From contig JAOUKN010000005.1 of assembly GCA_029882515.1 (NCBI GenBank), forward strand, positions 1 to 44,119: a stretch of 44,119 nucleotides of DNA, read 5' to 3'. The notes under the pieces were generated by a model. It worked only from the letters and a program-made list of their open reading frames with translations. It ran no database searches and had not been told where the DNA came from. The DNA comes from Candidatus Bathyarchaeota archaeon (GTDB lineage Archaea > Thermoproteota > Bathyarchaeia > Bathyarchaeales > Bathyarchaeaceae). A program made the position numbers and the translations under genes. Of the stretch, positions 1-9,806 are shown piece after piece (the first letter of the stretch is position 1; each line of letters begins with the position of its first letter).

Positions 1-63
1 ATGAGCTCCAACAACATAAATGAAGGCTTTGGTAGATGGTATGGGCGCCGTAAAAAGAAGTAA
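1..63 (+). CDS. C-terminal end of a CDS probably truncated by the window edge, or a tiny ORF (MSSNNINEGFGRWYGRRKKK*)
   Basis: Open frame from base 1 to TAA at 61-63 with a basic tail; too short to assign. Confidence 0.3.
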   Translation: MSSNNINEGFGRWYGRRKKK

Positions 64-82
64 ATAACACCTCTGCTGTATT

Positions 83-616
83 GTGTTAAGTCTGGTGAGT
101 GATAATTTGTGCATCCTAGGTAAAAGCAAGTTGTTGGAGCTCATTGAGAAGTATAAGTGCATCTACCCTTTCGACTATCATCTATTAGATGGTGATAGTT
201 ACATCTTAACAGTGAAGGAGGAGACTACACTGAATTATCTGGAGCATAAGAACCTAATTTCCTACGAAATAGTTTTTACGCCACTACAATATGTGGCTCA
301 TTTGACAGCAAAGAGCAAATATGGAAGAATGGGACTCTCCTTCCTTAATGCCGCAAAGGTGCACAGCGGGTTCATCGGGAGACTAGCTCTGGAACTCGTA
401 AACTTAAGCAATGATAGGCAACCTATAACGATCAAGAGGGGGAATCCTTTCATGCACGTTGAGTTCTTGACTAGAGAAGGTGACCCGTCTCCTTATACTG
501 GGGGTTACCAATTCCAATACGTGACTGAAGAAGAGAAAAAATTCTATATCCCTATTTTGAAAGAGGTTTTCCCAAACTATGATGAGCTGGCTAAATTATG
601 GTTTAAGAACAAGTGA
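83..616 (+). CDS. dCTP deaminase/dUTPase-like trimeric-fold protein
   Basis: SKYGRMGLSFLNAAKVHSGFIGRLALELVNLSNDRQPITIKRGNPFMHVEFL resembles the dCTP deaminase/dUTPase core; true start may be internal. Confidence 0.6.
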   Translation: MLSLVSDNLCILGKSKLLELIEKYKCIYPFDYHLLDGDSYILTVKEETTLNYLEHKNLISYEIVFTPLQYVAHLTAKSKYGRMGLSFLNAAKVHSGFIGRLALELVNLSNDRQPITIKRGNPFMHVEFLTREGDPSPYTGGYQFQYVTEEEKKFYIPILKEVFPNYDELAKLWFKNK

Positions 617-857
617 TTGCGAGGTAGTAGAAGTTTTCACAATTAACTTGAGATTATGGATCTTTTCAAGTTTTGTTTCTGCAGCTACAAGAAAATAGGA
701 CATGTATTCACGCAAACTCCAAATAGTCTAAAACTATGAGCTCTGTGACGTTTCTAACGATGTTCTTGGCGCTTGTGAAGCGCATTTTTAAGATTAAGAA
801 TTCATACCTTATATAAGCAACGATGCTAACAAATGCTTAAATATAACTGTTCTGCCT

Positions 858-1373
858 ATGCTGAGGGAAAACGATATGAAAGCAAAGAATTACAGAAGGG
901 TGAAGGGGCAGGCTTATACGAGAAAAAAGTATATTAAAGGCTCCCCACCGCCAAAAATAACTAAATTCACCATGGGCGATACCACAAGAAAGTTTGAGTA
1001 TAAGGCTTTTCTCATCGCCCAAAAGCAAGTACAACTGCGGCATAATGCGTTAGAAGCTGCGCGTGTGGCAGCAAATCGAGTTCTCTCTGGGAAGTTAGGA
1101 GATGATTATTTCTTACGGATTATGCCGTATCCGCATGTTATACTTCGTGAAAATAAGATGATTTTTGGGGCGCATGCAGACCGGTTGCAAGATGGGATGA
1201 GGAAGGCTTTCGGGAAGTCTATTGGGACGGCTGCTCGAGTGAAAGTAAATCAGCCAGTTATAATAGCAAAGGTCAACGAGAATGGTATAGAAGCAGCAAA
1301 GGAAGCTTTGAAGAGAGGAGGAGCAAAATTGCCTACTTCTTGCCGAATCCTAATCGAAAAGGTGTCAGACTAG
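858..1373 (+). CDS. rpl10e: 50S ribosomal protein L10e (uL16); likely start 888 (MKAKNYRRVKGQ)
   Basis: Protein strongly resembles archaeal L10e (RIMPYPHVILRENKMIFGAHADRLQDGMRKAFGK). Confidence 0.92.
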   Translation: MLRENDMKAKNYRRVKGQAYTRKKYIKGSPPPKITKFTMGDTTRKFEYKAFLIAQKQVQLRHNALEAARVAANRVLSGKLGDDYFLRIMPYPHVILRENKMIFGAHADRLQDGMRKAFGKSIGTAARVKVNQPVIIAKVNENGIEAAKEALKRGGAKLPTSCRILIEKVSD

Positions 1374-1378
1374 ACGAG

Positions 1379-3838
1379 GTGAACGTCTTGCCGAGTTCCA
1401 AAGAAAAACTTGTTATCGATTTTGAAGATTTGGGAAAAAGCGACATCCCCCTTGTTGGGGGTAAAAATGCTAACTTGGGGGAGATGCTTAAGGCAGGTAT
1501 TCGAGTTCCGCCAGGTTTTGCGGTAACTGCTTACGCCTATAAGAAATTCATCACCGAGACAAAAATTGCGGAGAAGATATACACAATCATCAAAGAAACA
1601 GTCACTGACATTAACAACCCCAAACAGTTCGAGGAAGCTTCTAAAAAAATTCGCCATATAATAGAATCCACTTCCATGCTCGAAGAAATCCAAGAAGCCA
1701 CAAGAAACGCCTACAAAAAACTTGGCAAAAAAACAATGGCTTCTGAAGCTTTTGTGGCTGTGCGCTCAAGTGCCACAGCTGAAGATTTGCCTGACGCCTC
1801 CTTTGCCGGTCAACAAGAAACCTATCTAAACGTAAGAGGGACTAAAGATTTGCTTGAGAAAACTGTGAAATGCTGGTCAAGTTTGTTTACTCCTAGGGCC
1901 ATTTTTTACAGAACTCAGAAGGGCTTCAGACACGAAGATGTTCTCATCAGCGTTGGCGTTCAGAAAATGGTAAATTCGAGGGCAGCTGGTGTCACATTTA
2001 CCATTAACCCAGTAACCGGTAAAGAGAACGAAATTGTGATTGAAGCAAACTGGGGGTTAGGCGAGACCGTTGTTTCTGGAGAAGTCACTCCAGATCACTA
2101 TGTTATAGACAAAAAGACCCTTAAGATAACGGCGAGAAAAGTTGCGAAGAAGACCATTGAACGCATTCGAGACCTAAAAACTGGTGAAACAATTGAAGCT
2201 CAAGTGCCATCTGAAAAACAAGAGGAACCATGTTTAACCGACGAGGAAATTCTCAAACTTGCTAAACTTGCAAAAAAAATTGAGGAACATTATGGAACAC
2301 CCCAAGACATTGAATGGGCAATTGACCGAGACACATCTTTTCCAGGAAACATCTTTATCACGCAGTCCAGACCTGAAACGGTGTGGAGTGCAAAGGAACT
2401 ACCCGGTAAAATGGAGATGAAACCCCTTGCCCCTCCAATGTCAGAAATGGAGCAAAAAGTCATCGTTACGGGAATAGCAGCTGGGAAGAGAGCTATCAGT
2501 GCTGGTTTAGCAAAAGTTGTGTTCACACCAGAAGACGCCTCTAAGTTCATGGAGAAAGGCGATGTTCTTGTTACCACCATGACTAATCCCGATTATGTGC
2601 CCTTCATGAAAATGGCGGGAGCAATAGTTACAGACAAAGGAGGAGTTACCTGTCACGCCGCAATAGTGAGCCGAGAGTTGGGTATACCATGCATTGTTGC
2701 AGCTGAGAATGCCACTAAACTAATGAAAACCAACCAAGGATACACCGTGGATGCGAGAAGTGGTGTTGTATACGAAGGAATTACAAAGGAACCACAAGGA
2801 CCAGCTGCACCAGCATTGCTAGATAAAGCAAACACTACAACCGTGCTTGAGCAAGCTCCTATAACCGCTACAAAAATATACATGAACCTCGGCGTTCCTG
2901 ATATGGTTGAAAAATACAAAAACCTACCGTTCGACGGAATAGGGCTTATGCGTATTGAATTCATCCTTGCTAGTTACATAAAGGAACATCCATTATACAT
3001 GCTAGAAACTGGGCGAGGAAACGAGTTTACAGAAAAACTAGCCAAAGGAATAGCTACAGTAGCAAGAGCTATACAACCCCGCCCGATAGTGGTACGATTC
3101 AGCGACTTCAAAACAAACGAATACAGAGACCTAAAGGGCGGAGAAAAATACGAAATAACCGAAGCAAACCCAATGCTTGGTTGGCGAGGAGCAAGCAGAT
3201 ACATAAGCAAATGGTATGAAAAAGCATTTAGACTTGAATGCAAGGCAATCAAAAAATGCAGGGAAGAATGGAAACTCAAAAACGTCTGGGTAATGCTTCC
3301 AGTAATAAGAACAGTATGGGAAGCCAAAAACTGCTTGGCAATAATGAAAGAAGAAGGACTTGAGAGTTCAAGAGACTTCCAGATATGGTTTATGGCAGAG
3401 ACCCCATCCATCGCCATAATGGCGGATGACTTTTCCAAACTCTGCAACGGCTTCTCCATAGGCTCTAATGACCTAACACAAGGCATCCTACTAATTGACC
3501 GCGACTCAGAAAGACTAAGTCTTATGGGCTACTTCGACGAAAGAGACCCAGCCATAAAACGAATTACCGCTCACCTCATCAAAGTGGCCCACCAACATGG
3601 ACGGACAGTTTCCATCTGCGGAGAAGGCCCCTCAAACCTTCCAGACTTCACCGAATTCCTCGTTCGATGTGGAATTGATAGTGTTTCAGTAAACGCAGAC
3701 GCTGTTATCCGTACAAGGCAACTAGTAGCAAGCATTGAACAGAAGATACTGCTTGAACGGTTAGCTGAAATGCTGAGAAACAGCGGAAAAACGAAAAGAC
3801 CTAAACAAAACCGTGAATGGCTCCCAGAATGGCAGTAA
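1379..3838 (+). CDS. ppsA: Phosphoenolpyruvate synthase; GTG start near 1379 preferred to ORF-track 1340
   Basis: LVGGKNANLGEMLKAGIRVPPGFAVT N-terminus, TDKGGVTCHAAIVSRELGIPCIV phospho-His motif, C-terminal PEP-utilising domain (GSNDLTQ, CGEGPS). Confidence 0.95.
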   Translation: MNVLPSSKEKLVIDFEDLGKSDIPLVGGKNANLGEMLKAGIRVPPGFAVTAYAYKKFITETKIAEKIYTIIKETVTDINNPKQFEEASKKIRHIIESTSMLEEIQEATRNAYKKLGKKTMASEAFVAVRSSATAEDLPDASFAGQQETYLNVRGTKDLLEKTVKCWSSLFTPRAIFYRTQKGFRHEDVLISVGVQKMVNSRAAGVTFTINPVTGKENEIVIEANWGLGETVVSGEVTPDHYVIDKKTLKITARKVAKKTIERIRDLKTGETIEAQVPSEKQEEPCLTDEEILKLAKLAKKIEEHYGTPQDIEWAIDRDTSFPGNIFITQSRPETVWSAKELPGKMEMKPLAPPMSEMEQKVIVTGIAAGKRAISAGLAKVVFTPEDASKFMEKGDVLVTTMTNPDYVPFMKMAGAIVTDKGGVTCHAAIVSRELGIPCIVAAENATKLMKTNQGYTVDARSGVVYEGITKEPQGPAAPALLDKANTTTVLEQAPITATKIYMNLGVPDMVEKYKNLPFDGIGLMRIEFILASYIKEHPLYMLETGRGNEFTEKLAKGIATVARAIQPRPIVVRFSDFKTNEYRDLKGGEKYEITEANPMLGWRGASRYISKWYEKAFRLECKAIKKCREEWKLKNVWVMLPVIRTVWEAKNCLAIMKEEGLESSRDFQIWFMAETPSIAIMADDFSKLCNGFSIGSNDLTQGILLIDRDSERLSLMGYFDERDPAIKRITAHLIKVAHQHGRTVSICGEGPSNLPDFTEFLVRCGIDSVSVNADAVIRTRQLVASIEQKILLERLAEMLRNSGKTKRPKQNREWLPEWQ

Positions 3839-3896
3839 ACACCTAAAAAACCTCGCAACTACTCATTCTACATTTCCAATTTAGTGGCAAATCCAA

Positions 3897-4910
3897 ATGG
3901 AAACAAAGACCTTTGACCTTGAAGAAAAGCGTTTAGAGGAAGAGATAATAAAACGAGAAGCTAAACGGGTCCTAATACAACTCCCTGAAGGATTGAAGGA
4001 TGAAGGATCGCGTCTAGCCTCAATAGTTGAACAAGCTGGAGCTATCGCAATCGTTTCAGCCGACCCCTGCTATGGCGCCTGTGATTTAGTAACATTAGAG
4101 GCGAAAAATCTGGGCATTGACTTAATCGTCCATTATGGTCATAGTCCTATGCTTAAGGAAGGGTGGACACAAGTTCTCTACATTGAAGCTAAAGCAAAAG
4201 TCAGTCCTCAGGTTGCCGTGAGAAGGGCAATACCCTTCCTAGAGAACTGGAGCAAGATTGGATTAGTGACCACAGTTCAACATGTTCACACACTTGAGGA
4301 AGCAAAGAAACTGCTGCTTAAATCAGGGAAAACCGTTGCAATTGGAGATGCAGGGCACGTAAAGTATTCTGGTCAAGTAACTGGTTGCGATTACACCAAT
4401 GCTAAAGCAGTCTCAAAGGAAGTTGAAGCCTTTCTTCTTATTGGGGGTGGTAGATTTCATGCTATCGGTGTAGCATTAGCCACAGTAAAACCAACAATAG
4501 TTGCTGACCCTTATGAAGGAAGAGCCTACAATGTTGATAAAGAAGTTAGAAAAATAGTCAATCAGCGGTGGGGTAGCATTTCTGAAGGAAAGGAAGCCAA
4601 AAAGTTTGGTGTGTTGATTGGATTAAAAAGTGGGCAAAGAAGACTTGAGTTAGCTATGGAAATAAAAGAGAAACTTGAGAAAAGCGGAAGAAATACCACG
4701 CTACTTGCACTGAAAGAAATCACGCCGGAAGCGCTTTTCCAATTTCCGCACATAGAGGCATTCGTAAATACAGCTTGTCCACGAGTATCCATAGATGACA
4801 AAACAAGGTTTCGCAAATCAGTTCTCACACCTAATGAAACCTTAGTGGTTGTTGGCGAAATGAGTTGGGAAGAACTATGCAAAAAAGGTTGGTTCGAAAA
4901 CACCACCTAG
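3897..4910 (+). CDS. dph2: Diphthamide biosynthesis enzyme Dph2 (3-amino-3-carboxypropyl transferase)
   Basis: RVLIQLPEGLKDE..., DPCYGACDL, GDAGHVKYSGQVTGCDYTNA, NTACPRVSIDD cysteine motifs. Confidence 0.92.
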   Translation: METKTFDLEEKRLEEEIIKREAKRVLIQLPEGLKDEGSRLASIVEQAGAIAIVSADPCYGACDLVTLEAKNLGIDLIVHYGHSPMLKEGWTQVLYIEAKAKVSPQVAVRRAIPFLENWSKIGLVTTVQHVHTLEEAKKLLLKSGKTVAIGDAGHVKYSGQVTGCDYTNAKAVSKEVEAFLLIGGGRFHAIGVALATVKPTIVADPYEGRAYNVDKEVRKIVNQRWGSISEGKEAKKFGVLIGLKSGQRRLELAMEIKEKLEKSGRNTTLLALKEITPEALFQFPHIEAFVNTACPRVSIDDKTRFRKSVLTPNETLVVVGEMSWEELCKKGWFENTT

Positions 4911-5515
4911 AAAAGAAACTCGCAGAAGTTATGCCTCATCCAGAACCTAGGGTTCACCTTGAGCAATACACCATATCCCCAGAAGTTGCGGCTGAGATCC
5001 TGTATTTGGCTACCTACACTTACAATGATATTATAAACAAGACCGTAGTGGATTTAGGGTGTGGCACCGGGAGACTCGCCATAGGCGCCGTGCTCCTAGG
5101 TGCAAAAGAAGCGTTCGGGATTGATATAGACTCCTTAGCAATAAAAGCGGCAAAAGCAAATGCCCGAAAACTGACAGTAGCAAGAAAGACAAACTGGATT
5201 GCCGCAGACATCAATGCAATACATGATCATTTCGATACAGTCCTACTGAATCCACCCTTCGGGGTTCAAAAAAGAAGAGCAGACAGAGTATTCTTGGAAA
5301 AGTCTTTGGAAGTAGGCTATAGAATATATTCCCTTCATAAGAGCGGAAGAAGTAACAGAGAATTTATCAAAAAGTTTATTGAGAAGCATGATGGAAGGGT
5401 TACTGACATCTTTGAAATGAAGATGGCAATTCCAAAACTCTTCGGATTTCATACCAAGGAAAGAAAAAATATTAAGGTTGACTTGTATCGAATAGAAGGG
5501 GAAACATATGCGTGA
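4877..5515 (+). CDS. METTL5-like Rossmann-fold RNA/DNA adenine methyltransferase; ATG 4877 preferred to TTG 4865
   Basis: VVDLGCGTGRLAIGAVLLGA SAM motif and NPPFG catalytic motif; RKHHLEKKLAEV N-terminus. Confidence 0.85.
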   Translation: MQKRLVRKHHLEKKLAEVMPHPEPRVHLEQYTISPEVAAEILYLATYTYNDIINKTVVDLGCGTGRLAIGAVLLGAKEAFGIDIDSLAIKAAKANARKLTVARKTNWIAADINAIHDHFDTVLLNPPFGVQKRRADRVFLEKSLEVGYRIYSLHKSGRSNREFIKKFIEKHDGRVTDIFEMKMAIPKLFGFHTKERKNIKVDLYRIEGETYA

Positions 5516-6077
5516 GAATGATAGGAAAAGTGGACAATTTGTTGTCCCAGGCGAACGTTTGGGGGTCATTGAAGAATTTATACCCGGCACAGGAACATAT
5601 ACAAAAGATGGCGTCATTCACTCCCAAATCACGGGACGCACACTCTTAGACATGCTGAACAAGAAGGTATCCATCTATCCTTTGATTCATGGAGTAAGTG
5701 TTCCAAAAATAGGAAGCATCGTTGCTGGACAAGTTTCTAATGTACAAAGCAAATCAGCTACATTACGCATATCCCAGATAGGAAATAAGTTTCTTTCAGG
5801 TAATTTCACGGGGATTCTACATATTTCTGATGCGAGTCTTGATTACGTGGACATAATGTATGACGTGTGTAAACCAGGCGACATTATGCGCGCCAAAGTA
5901 ATTAGCACCATGAATAGGACGCATCATTTATCAACCTCAGAGAGGAACCTAGGGGTCATCTGCTCTTTCTGCTCACACTGTGGGCATATGCTAACCTTAC
6001 AAGAACGAGGATTGCGATGCCCTAAATGTGGGAAAATTGAGAAAAGGAAATTTGCTTCTGATTATGGTAAAGGTTAG
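5508..6077 (+). CDS. csl4: Exosome complex RNA-binding protein Csl4
   Basis: N-terminal FVVPGERLGVIEEFIPGTGTY, S1-like domain, C-terminal zinc ribbon CSFCSHCG...LRCPKCG. Confidence 0.9.
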   Translation: MRENDRKSGQFVVPGERLGVIEEFIPGTGTYTKDGVIHSQITGRTLLDMLNKKVSIYPLIHGVSVPKIGSIVAGQVSNVQSKSATLRISQIGNKFLSGNFTGILHISDASLDYVDIMYDVCKPGDIMRAKVISTMNRTHHLSTSERNLGVICSFCSHCGHMLTLQERGLRCPKCGKIEKRKFASDYGKG

Positions 6078-6378
6078 TTTGGAAGAAAGTGAAATGAAAT
6101 TTGAAGTCTTGAAAAAAAATTCGAACGAGTTGAAAATCGAAATCGAGGGAGAAGGGCATTCTCTCTGTAATTTGCTGCAGAAGTTTCTTGTCGAAGATGA
6201 TACAGTTGACATGGCAGGATACACTGTACCCCATCCCCTGCTTCCACATGCCATAGTTTATGTTCGCACCAAAAAGAAGCGGAAACCAGAGGCCGCAATA
6301 AAGGATGCAATGAAAAAGATAAGAGCACAAAACGAGGAATTCAAGACAATTTTTGAAGAGGCCTTGAAAAAGCTATGA
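6064..6378 (+). CDS. rpoL: DNA-directed RNA polymerase subunit L (Rpo11); start at ATG 6064
   Basis: EIEGEGHSLCNLLQKFLVEDDTVDMAGYTVPHPLLPHAIVYVRT is typical of RpoL; overlaps csl4 end by 14 nt. Confidence 0.9.
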   Translation: MVKVSLEESEMKFEVLKKNSNELKIEIEGEGHSLCNLLQKFLVEDDTVDMAGYTVPHPLLPHAIVYVRTKKKRKPEAAIKDAMKKIRAQNEEFKTIFEEALKKL

Positions 6379-6411
6379 CAGCAATTGGAATCACGGTTAA
6401 CGGAGAGCATT

Positions 6412-6804
6412 CTATAAACTAAAATTGGTAGTACTGATTTTTTTTATGGTTGTTAGAAGTGCACAGAAAGCTTCAATGGGATCTTCATGTTGTTCCAAAA
6501 TGTCAACTCCTTCACCTATCGTTATAATATTTTGTGCCCAAACATACACGATTAAAGCCTCTGCAGCATCTGCTTGTGTGTGGCGGTCAGTTCTGGAAGG
6601 TAGTAATCTTCTTAGACCTGCTTTTTTGAGGGCCTTGGATAGTACATGACTATCAACCTTTGTACCAATGGGCTCTCCTTTTCTTCTTGAAATGGATAAA
6701 GAGTAAATGAAATTTACGAAGGGGTCGCCTAAAGAAGCAAGTTTTTGGTCCATCAAAATTTCACGCAGATTCTTGTACTTCCGTAGGAACGTAAACATAG
6801 ACAT
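6412..6804 (-). CDS. Small archaeal RNase III-like domain protein
   Basis: LASLGDPFVNFIYSLSISRRKG...GLRRLLPSRTDRHTQADAAEALIVYVW resembles an RNase III-type LGD...DxxEA arrangement. Confidence 0.5.
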   Translation of the reverse strand: MSMFTFLRKYKNLREILMDQKLASLGDPFVNFIYSLSISRRKGEPIGTKVDSHVLSKALKKAGLRRLLPSRTDRHTQADAAEALIVYVWAQNIITIGEGVDILEQHEDPIEAFCALLTTIKKISTTNFSL

Positions 6805-7046
6805 TCACTTTGTATAGTTATTAGATTTGTTGATATTAGGTGTTTATGGAAGGAATTTAAAGATAAATGACGATAGTTTAATAGCGAGTTTGAATCTTAA
6901 ACGATTTCGGTGTATTAAACCAGAAATTGGAATTTTGCGTGCGCGTAGCATTTCCACTTTCTCTAGATTACTAATCTATGTCAACCGCTTGCTCGCTTAT
7001 TACATAGAATATTAGGGTTCATAAGTGTTAATCGAATGCAAAGAAA

Positions 7047-7053
7047 GATTTAA
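7047..7053 (+). promoter_or_regulatory. Candidate TATA box upstream of tfs
   Basis: AGATTTAAAAGA about 45 nt upstream of tfs ATG; composition and spacing only. Confidence 0.3.
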
Positions 7054-7096
7054 AAGACTCCAGATGAAGGAAAAGGAACACTGGGTGTGTTTCGAC

Positions 7097-7444
7097 ATGG
7101 AGTTCTGCCCCAAATGCGGAATGAGATTAACACCAGTTCGCAAAAAAGAACGAGAGAAGACGGTTCTTTTCCTTTCATGTCCAAAATGTGGGTATATGAA
7201 ACCTGTAACACCTGAGGCAACAACTCGCCCAAAGGTTATAGAGCACCCTCCCCAAGAACGCATCGCCATTATAGGAAAAAAGGAACAAAAACTAAGGACT
7301 CTCCCCACTGTTAAGATAGAATGCCCAAAGTGTGGAAACAACCTAGCCTATGCTTGGCAGGTGCAAACCAGAGGAAGCGACGAATCCTCAACACAATTCT
7401 TCAGGTGCACGAAATGCAACTATACCTTCCGAGAATACACTTAA
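7097..7444 (+). CDS. tfs: Transcription factor S (TFIIS/RPB9-like); start ATG 7097
   Basis: MEFCPKCGMRLTP N-terminal ribbon and C-terminal ECPKCGNNLAYAWQVQTRGSDESSTQFFRCTKCNYTFREY (acidic DE hairpin). Confidence 0.93.
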   Translation: MEFCPKCGMRLTPVRKKEREKTVLFLSCPKCGYMKPVTPEATTRPKVIEHPPQERIAIIGKKEQKLRTLPTVKIECPKCGNNLAYAWQVQTRGSDESSTQFFRCTKCNYTFREYT

Positions 7445-7569
7445 ACTCCCTTGCTCTAAGCATTTCAGAGAGGCACTGTTAAAAACAGCTGACCAGTGGA
7501 CTAGCTAAACCATGTCAGTAAAAAGATTAAAAAGAGGGGTCAATATACGCATTGAAGGGAGGATTATCT

Positions 7570-8325
7570 TTGTTTAACGTTAAGATGACGGACGCAAAAC
7601 TTTTGAGAGATATGATAACTGCAATCTCAATACTCATTGATGAAGCCACCTTCGACATAACGCCACAAGGAATCAAACTCCGTGCAATGGACCCATCGCG
7701 GGTAGCCATGGTCGACTTCGAGTGGCCTCAAACAATTTTTGATGAATATAACTGCAGTGAACCGATGAAGATGTGCCTGAACATCAGTGAGATGCTAAAG
7801 TTACTTAGAAGAGTTGGAAAAGACGAATCCATCGAACTTTCCCTAGATGAAAAGACAGCGCGATTGAAAATGACGATAAGAGGAAAGTATGTACGTACGT
7901 TTAACATGCCGACCCTAGAAGCCATGGAGGAAGAGGTTCCCACTCCAAAAGTTACTTTTAAAGCTAAGGCAAGAGCTACAACGGACGGTCTTCGTGAAGC
8001 CATTGAAGATGCTTCATTGGTAAGTGACCACGTTCGAATTGAAGCTGATAATGAGAAAATGATGATGCAGGCTACAGGGAGTCTCATGGGGGCCACTATT
8101 GAACTGAAGAAAGGTAGCGACGCCCTTCTAAATCTAGAGGTTAAAGAACCATCTAAGGCTACATATAGTTTGAGCTACCTCTCTGAAATAGTTAAAGCTG
8201 CGTCTGCAGCATCTGCTGTGACCACATTAGAATTCTCTAGCGACATGCCCATCAAACTAAACTTTGAGCAGGAAAAAGAAGGAAAACTAACATATTATCT
8301 CGCTCCACGTATAGAAGTCGAATAA
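7570..8325 (+). CDS. pcn: DNA polymerase sliding clamp PCNA; TTG start near 7570 likely (ORF opens at 7552)
   Basis: AISILIDEATFDITPQGIKLRAMDPSRVAMVDFEWP and LTYYLAPRIE C-terminus typical of archaeal PCNA. Confidence 0.94.
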   Translation: MFNVKMTDAKLLRDMITAISILIDEATFDITPQGIKLRAMDPSRVAMVDFEWPQTIFDEYNCSEPMKMCLNISEMLKLLRRVGKDESIELSLDEKTARLKMTIRGKYVRTFNMPTLEAMEEEVPTPKVTFKAKARATTDGLREAIEDASLVSDHVRIEADNEKMMMQATGSLMGATIELKKGSDALLNLEVKEPSKATYSLSYLSEIVKAASAASAVTTLEFSSDMPIKLNFEQEKEGKLTYYLAPRIEVE

Positions 8326-8352
8326 TGAACAACGAATGGGAGGGGAACCCAT

Positions 8353-9399
8353 GTGTTTACAAAGAGCGACTTGGCCAAATACCCCTTCATTCCCGAAGCC
8401 TCAAAATTCGTAAAAGATCTTGATATAAAGATTGACGAGTTAGCGAATCCAGAGTATCGATCTGTATTAAACAGAGCCCAAGAAAGAATTGAAGAAGCCA
8501 TTCAGGATGCCTTGGTAAGCAGAAAGTTGCATAACTACGGGATTGAAATCCCTTCCTTTCCAATAGCGATCATGATGGTAGTTGCCCTTGCCAATTCATA
8601 CATAAAGAAAAGATATGCGCTAGCCGAAGCCAAGGGAGTCTACCACCAACTTGAAGCGGAAGACAGCGAAAAAATAATTGAAATAGCAAAAAATTTCGAT
8701 TGGAACATAAAACTAATTGAAGATGGCTCTACGGGCATCTACGATTTCTCCCTTCATTTTACAAATTTTTTGAAAAATGGAACCGTTTTTCGCGACGAAA
8801 AATGGAAACTTGTCAACCGGGTTATGCTTCAAGGAGACGTTTTTCTAACAAAAAGTGAGGCAAGCCGTTTACTACAAGAAGAGGTACAAAGGTATATTGA
8901 AGGGAAACTAAATGTGAAGATAGACTTCCTTCCACCGAACATAATGGAGCGAGTAGAGCAACTAAAGCAACTCCTCATTGAAAAAGGAGGTAAATTTCGG
9001 TCAGAATCACTTCCCAAAACAGTGGTTAATGCAGCATTTCCACCTTGCATCAGAGAATTGTATGATAACATAAAATCTGGTCACCACCTTTCACATATCG
9101 GTCGTTTCGCATTAACTTCTTTCTTAATAAACATCGGCATGACTGTAGAAACTGTTGTTGACTTATTTCGCTCCTTTTCAGACTTCGATGAAAGAATGAC
9201 CCGTTATCAAGTGGAACATATTGCTGGCGAGAAAGGAGGTCGAACAAAATATATTCCACCGCGATGTGATACCCTCCGTACCCATGGAGTCTGTGTCAGC
9301 ACCGATAACATCTGTAGACGAATACACCATCCCCTTGCTTACTATAGAAGAAAACTGAGAAGCGTGAAAAAGGTTGTTATTAAGCCTCAAAAGGAATGA
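8353..9399 (+). CDS. priL: DNA primase large subunit PriL
   Basis: PPCIRELYDNIKSGHHLSHIGRFALTSFLINIGM and Fe-S cysteines (C..., CDTLRTHGVC, C, HHPLAYYRRKL). Confidence 0.93.
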   Translation: MFTKSDLAKYPFIPEASKFVKDLDIKIDELANPEYRSVLNRAQERIEEAIQDALVSRKLHNYGIEIPSFPIAIMMVVALANSYIKKRYALAEAKGVYHQLEAEDSEKIIEIAKNFDWNIKLIEDGSTGIYDFSLHFTNFLKNGTVFRDEKWKLVNRVMLQGDVFLTKSEASRLLQEEVQRYIEGKLNVKIDFLPPNIMERVEQLKQLLIEKGGKFRSESLPKTVVNAAFPPCIRELYDNIKSGHHLSHIGRFALTSFLINIGMTVETVVDLFRSFSDFDERMTRYQVEHIAGEKGGRTKYIPPRCDTLRTHGVCVSTDNICRRIHHPLAYYRRKLRSVKKVVIKPQKE

Positions 9400-9806
9400 A
9401 ATCTCGTCTTGATCTAAATATATCATTGGGGCATCGGTTGATATGTCATAAGGCTATAACTCATACAACGGAACTGTCATCATCTTGTTTAAAGCTATCA
9501 AGATGTGCACGCATGGGAGGCAAAACATGTTTCATTTGGTGCGCAAAGGAAACAAATCTTTGGGATGTTGGTACGGATTTTGAATGAGCTACGCTCAGAA
9601 TGAGAGAAATGTGTTTTGATGATACAGTTTTCTCTCAATGAAGTCACGTTTCTAAAGCTTTAAATACCAAAGCTCACATAGAGCTATCGCACCGAGCGCG
9701 AAGGAGGGGTACAATGATAAGAGTACCCAAATTATAGGTTGGTGTACGAGCTGAAAATATGCAATGAAATTATAACATTGGCTTTAGTAACGATTATTTA
9801 CTTTCG

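Noticed and set aside
2974-3486. 170-aa minus-strand ORF inside ppsA
   Set aside because: Shadow of strongly conserved PEP synthase coding sequence; no plausible domain.
9396-9587. 63-aa ORF after priL
   Set aside because: Starts within the priL stop region, no recognisable features, lies in a gap with the GTGCACGCATG motif; probably noncoding.
9600-9680. Possible C/D-box sRNA (TTGATGA at ~9617)
   Set aside because: A C-box-like string is present but no suitably spaced CTGA D box was found.
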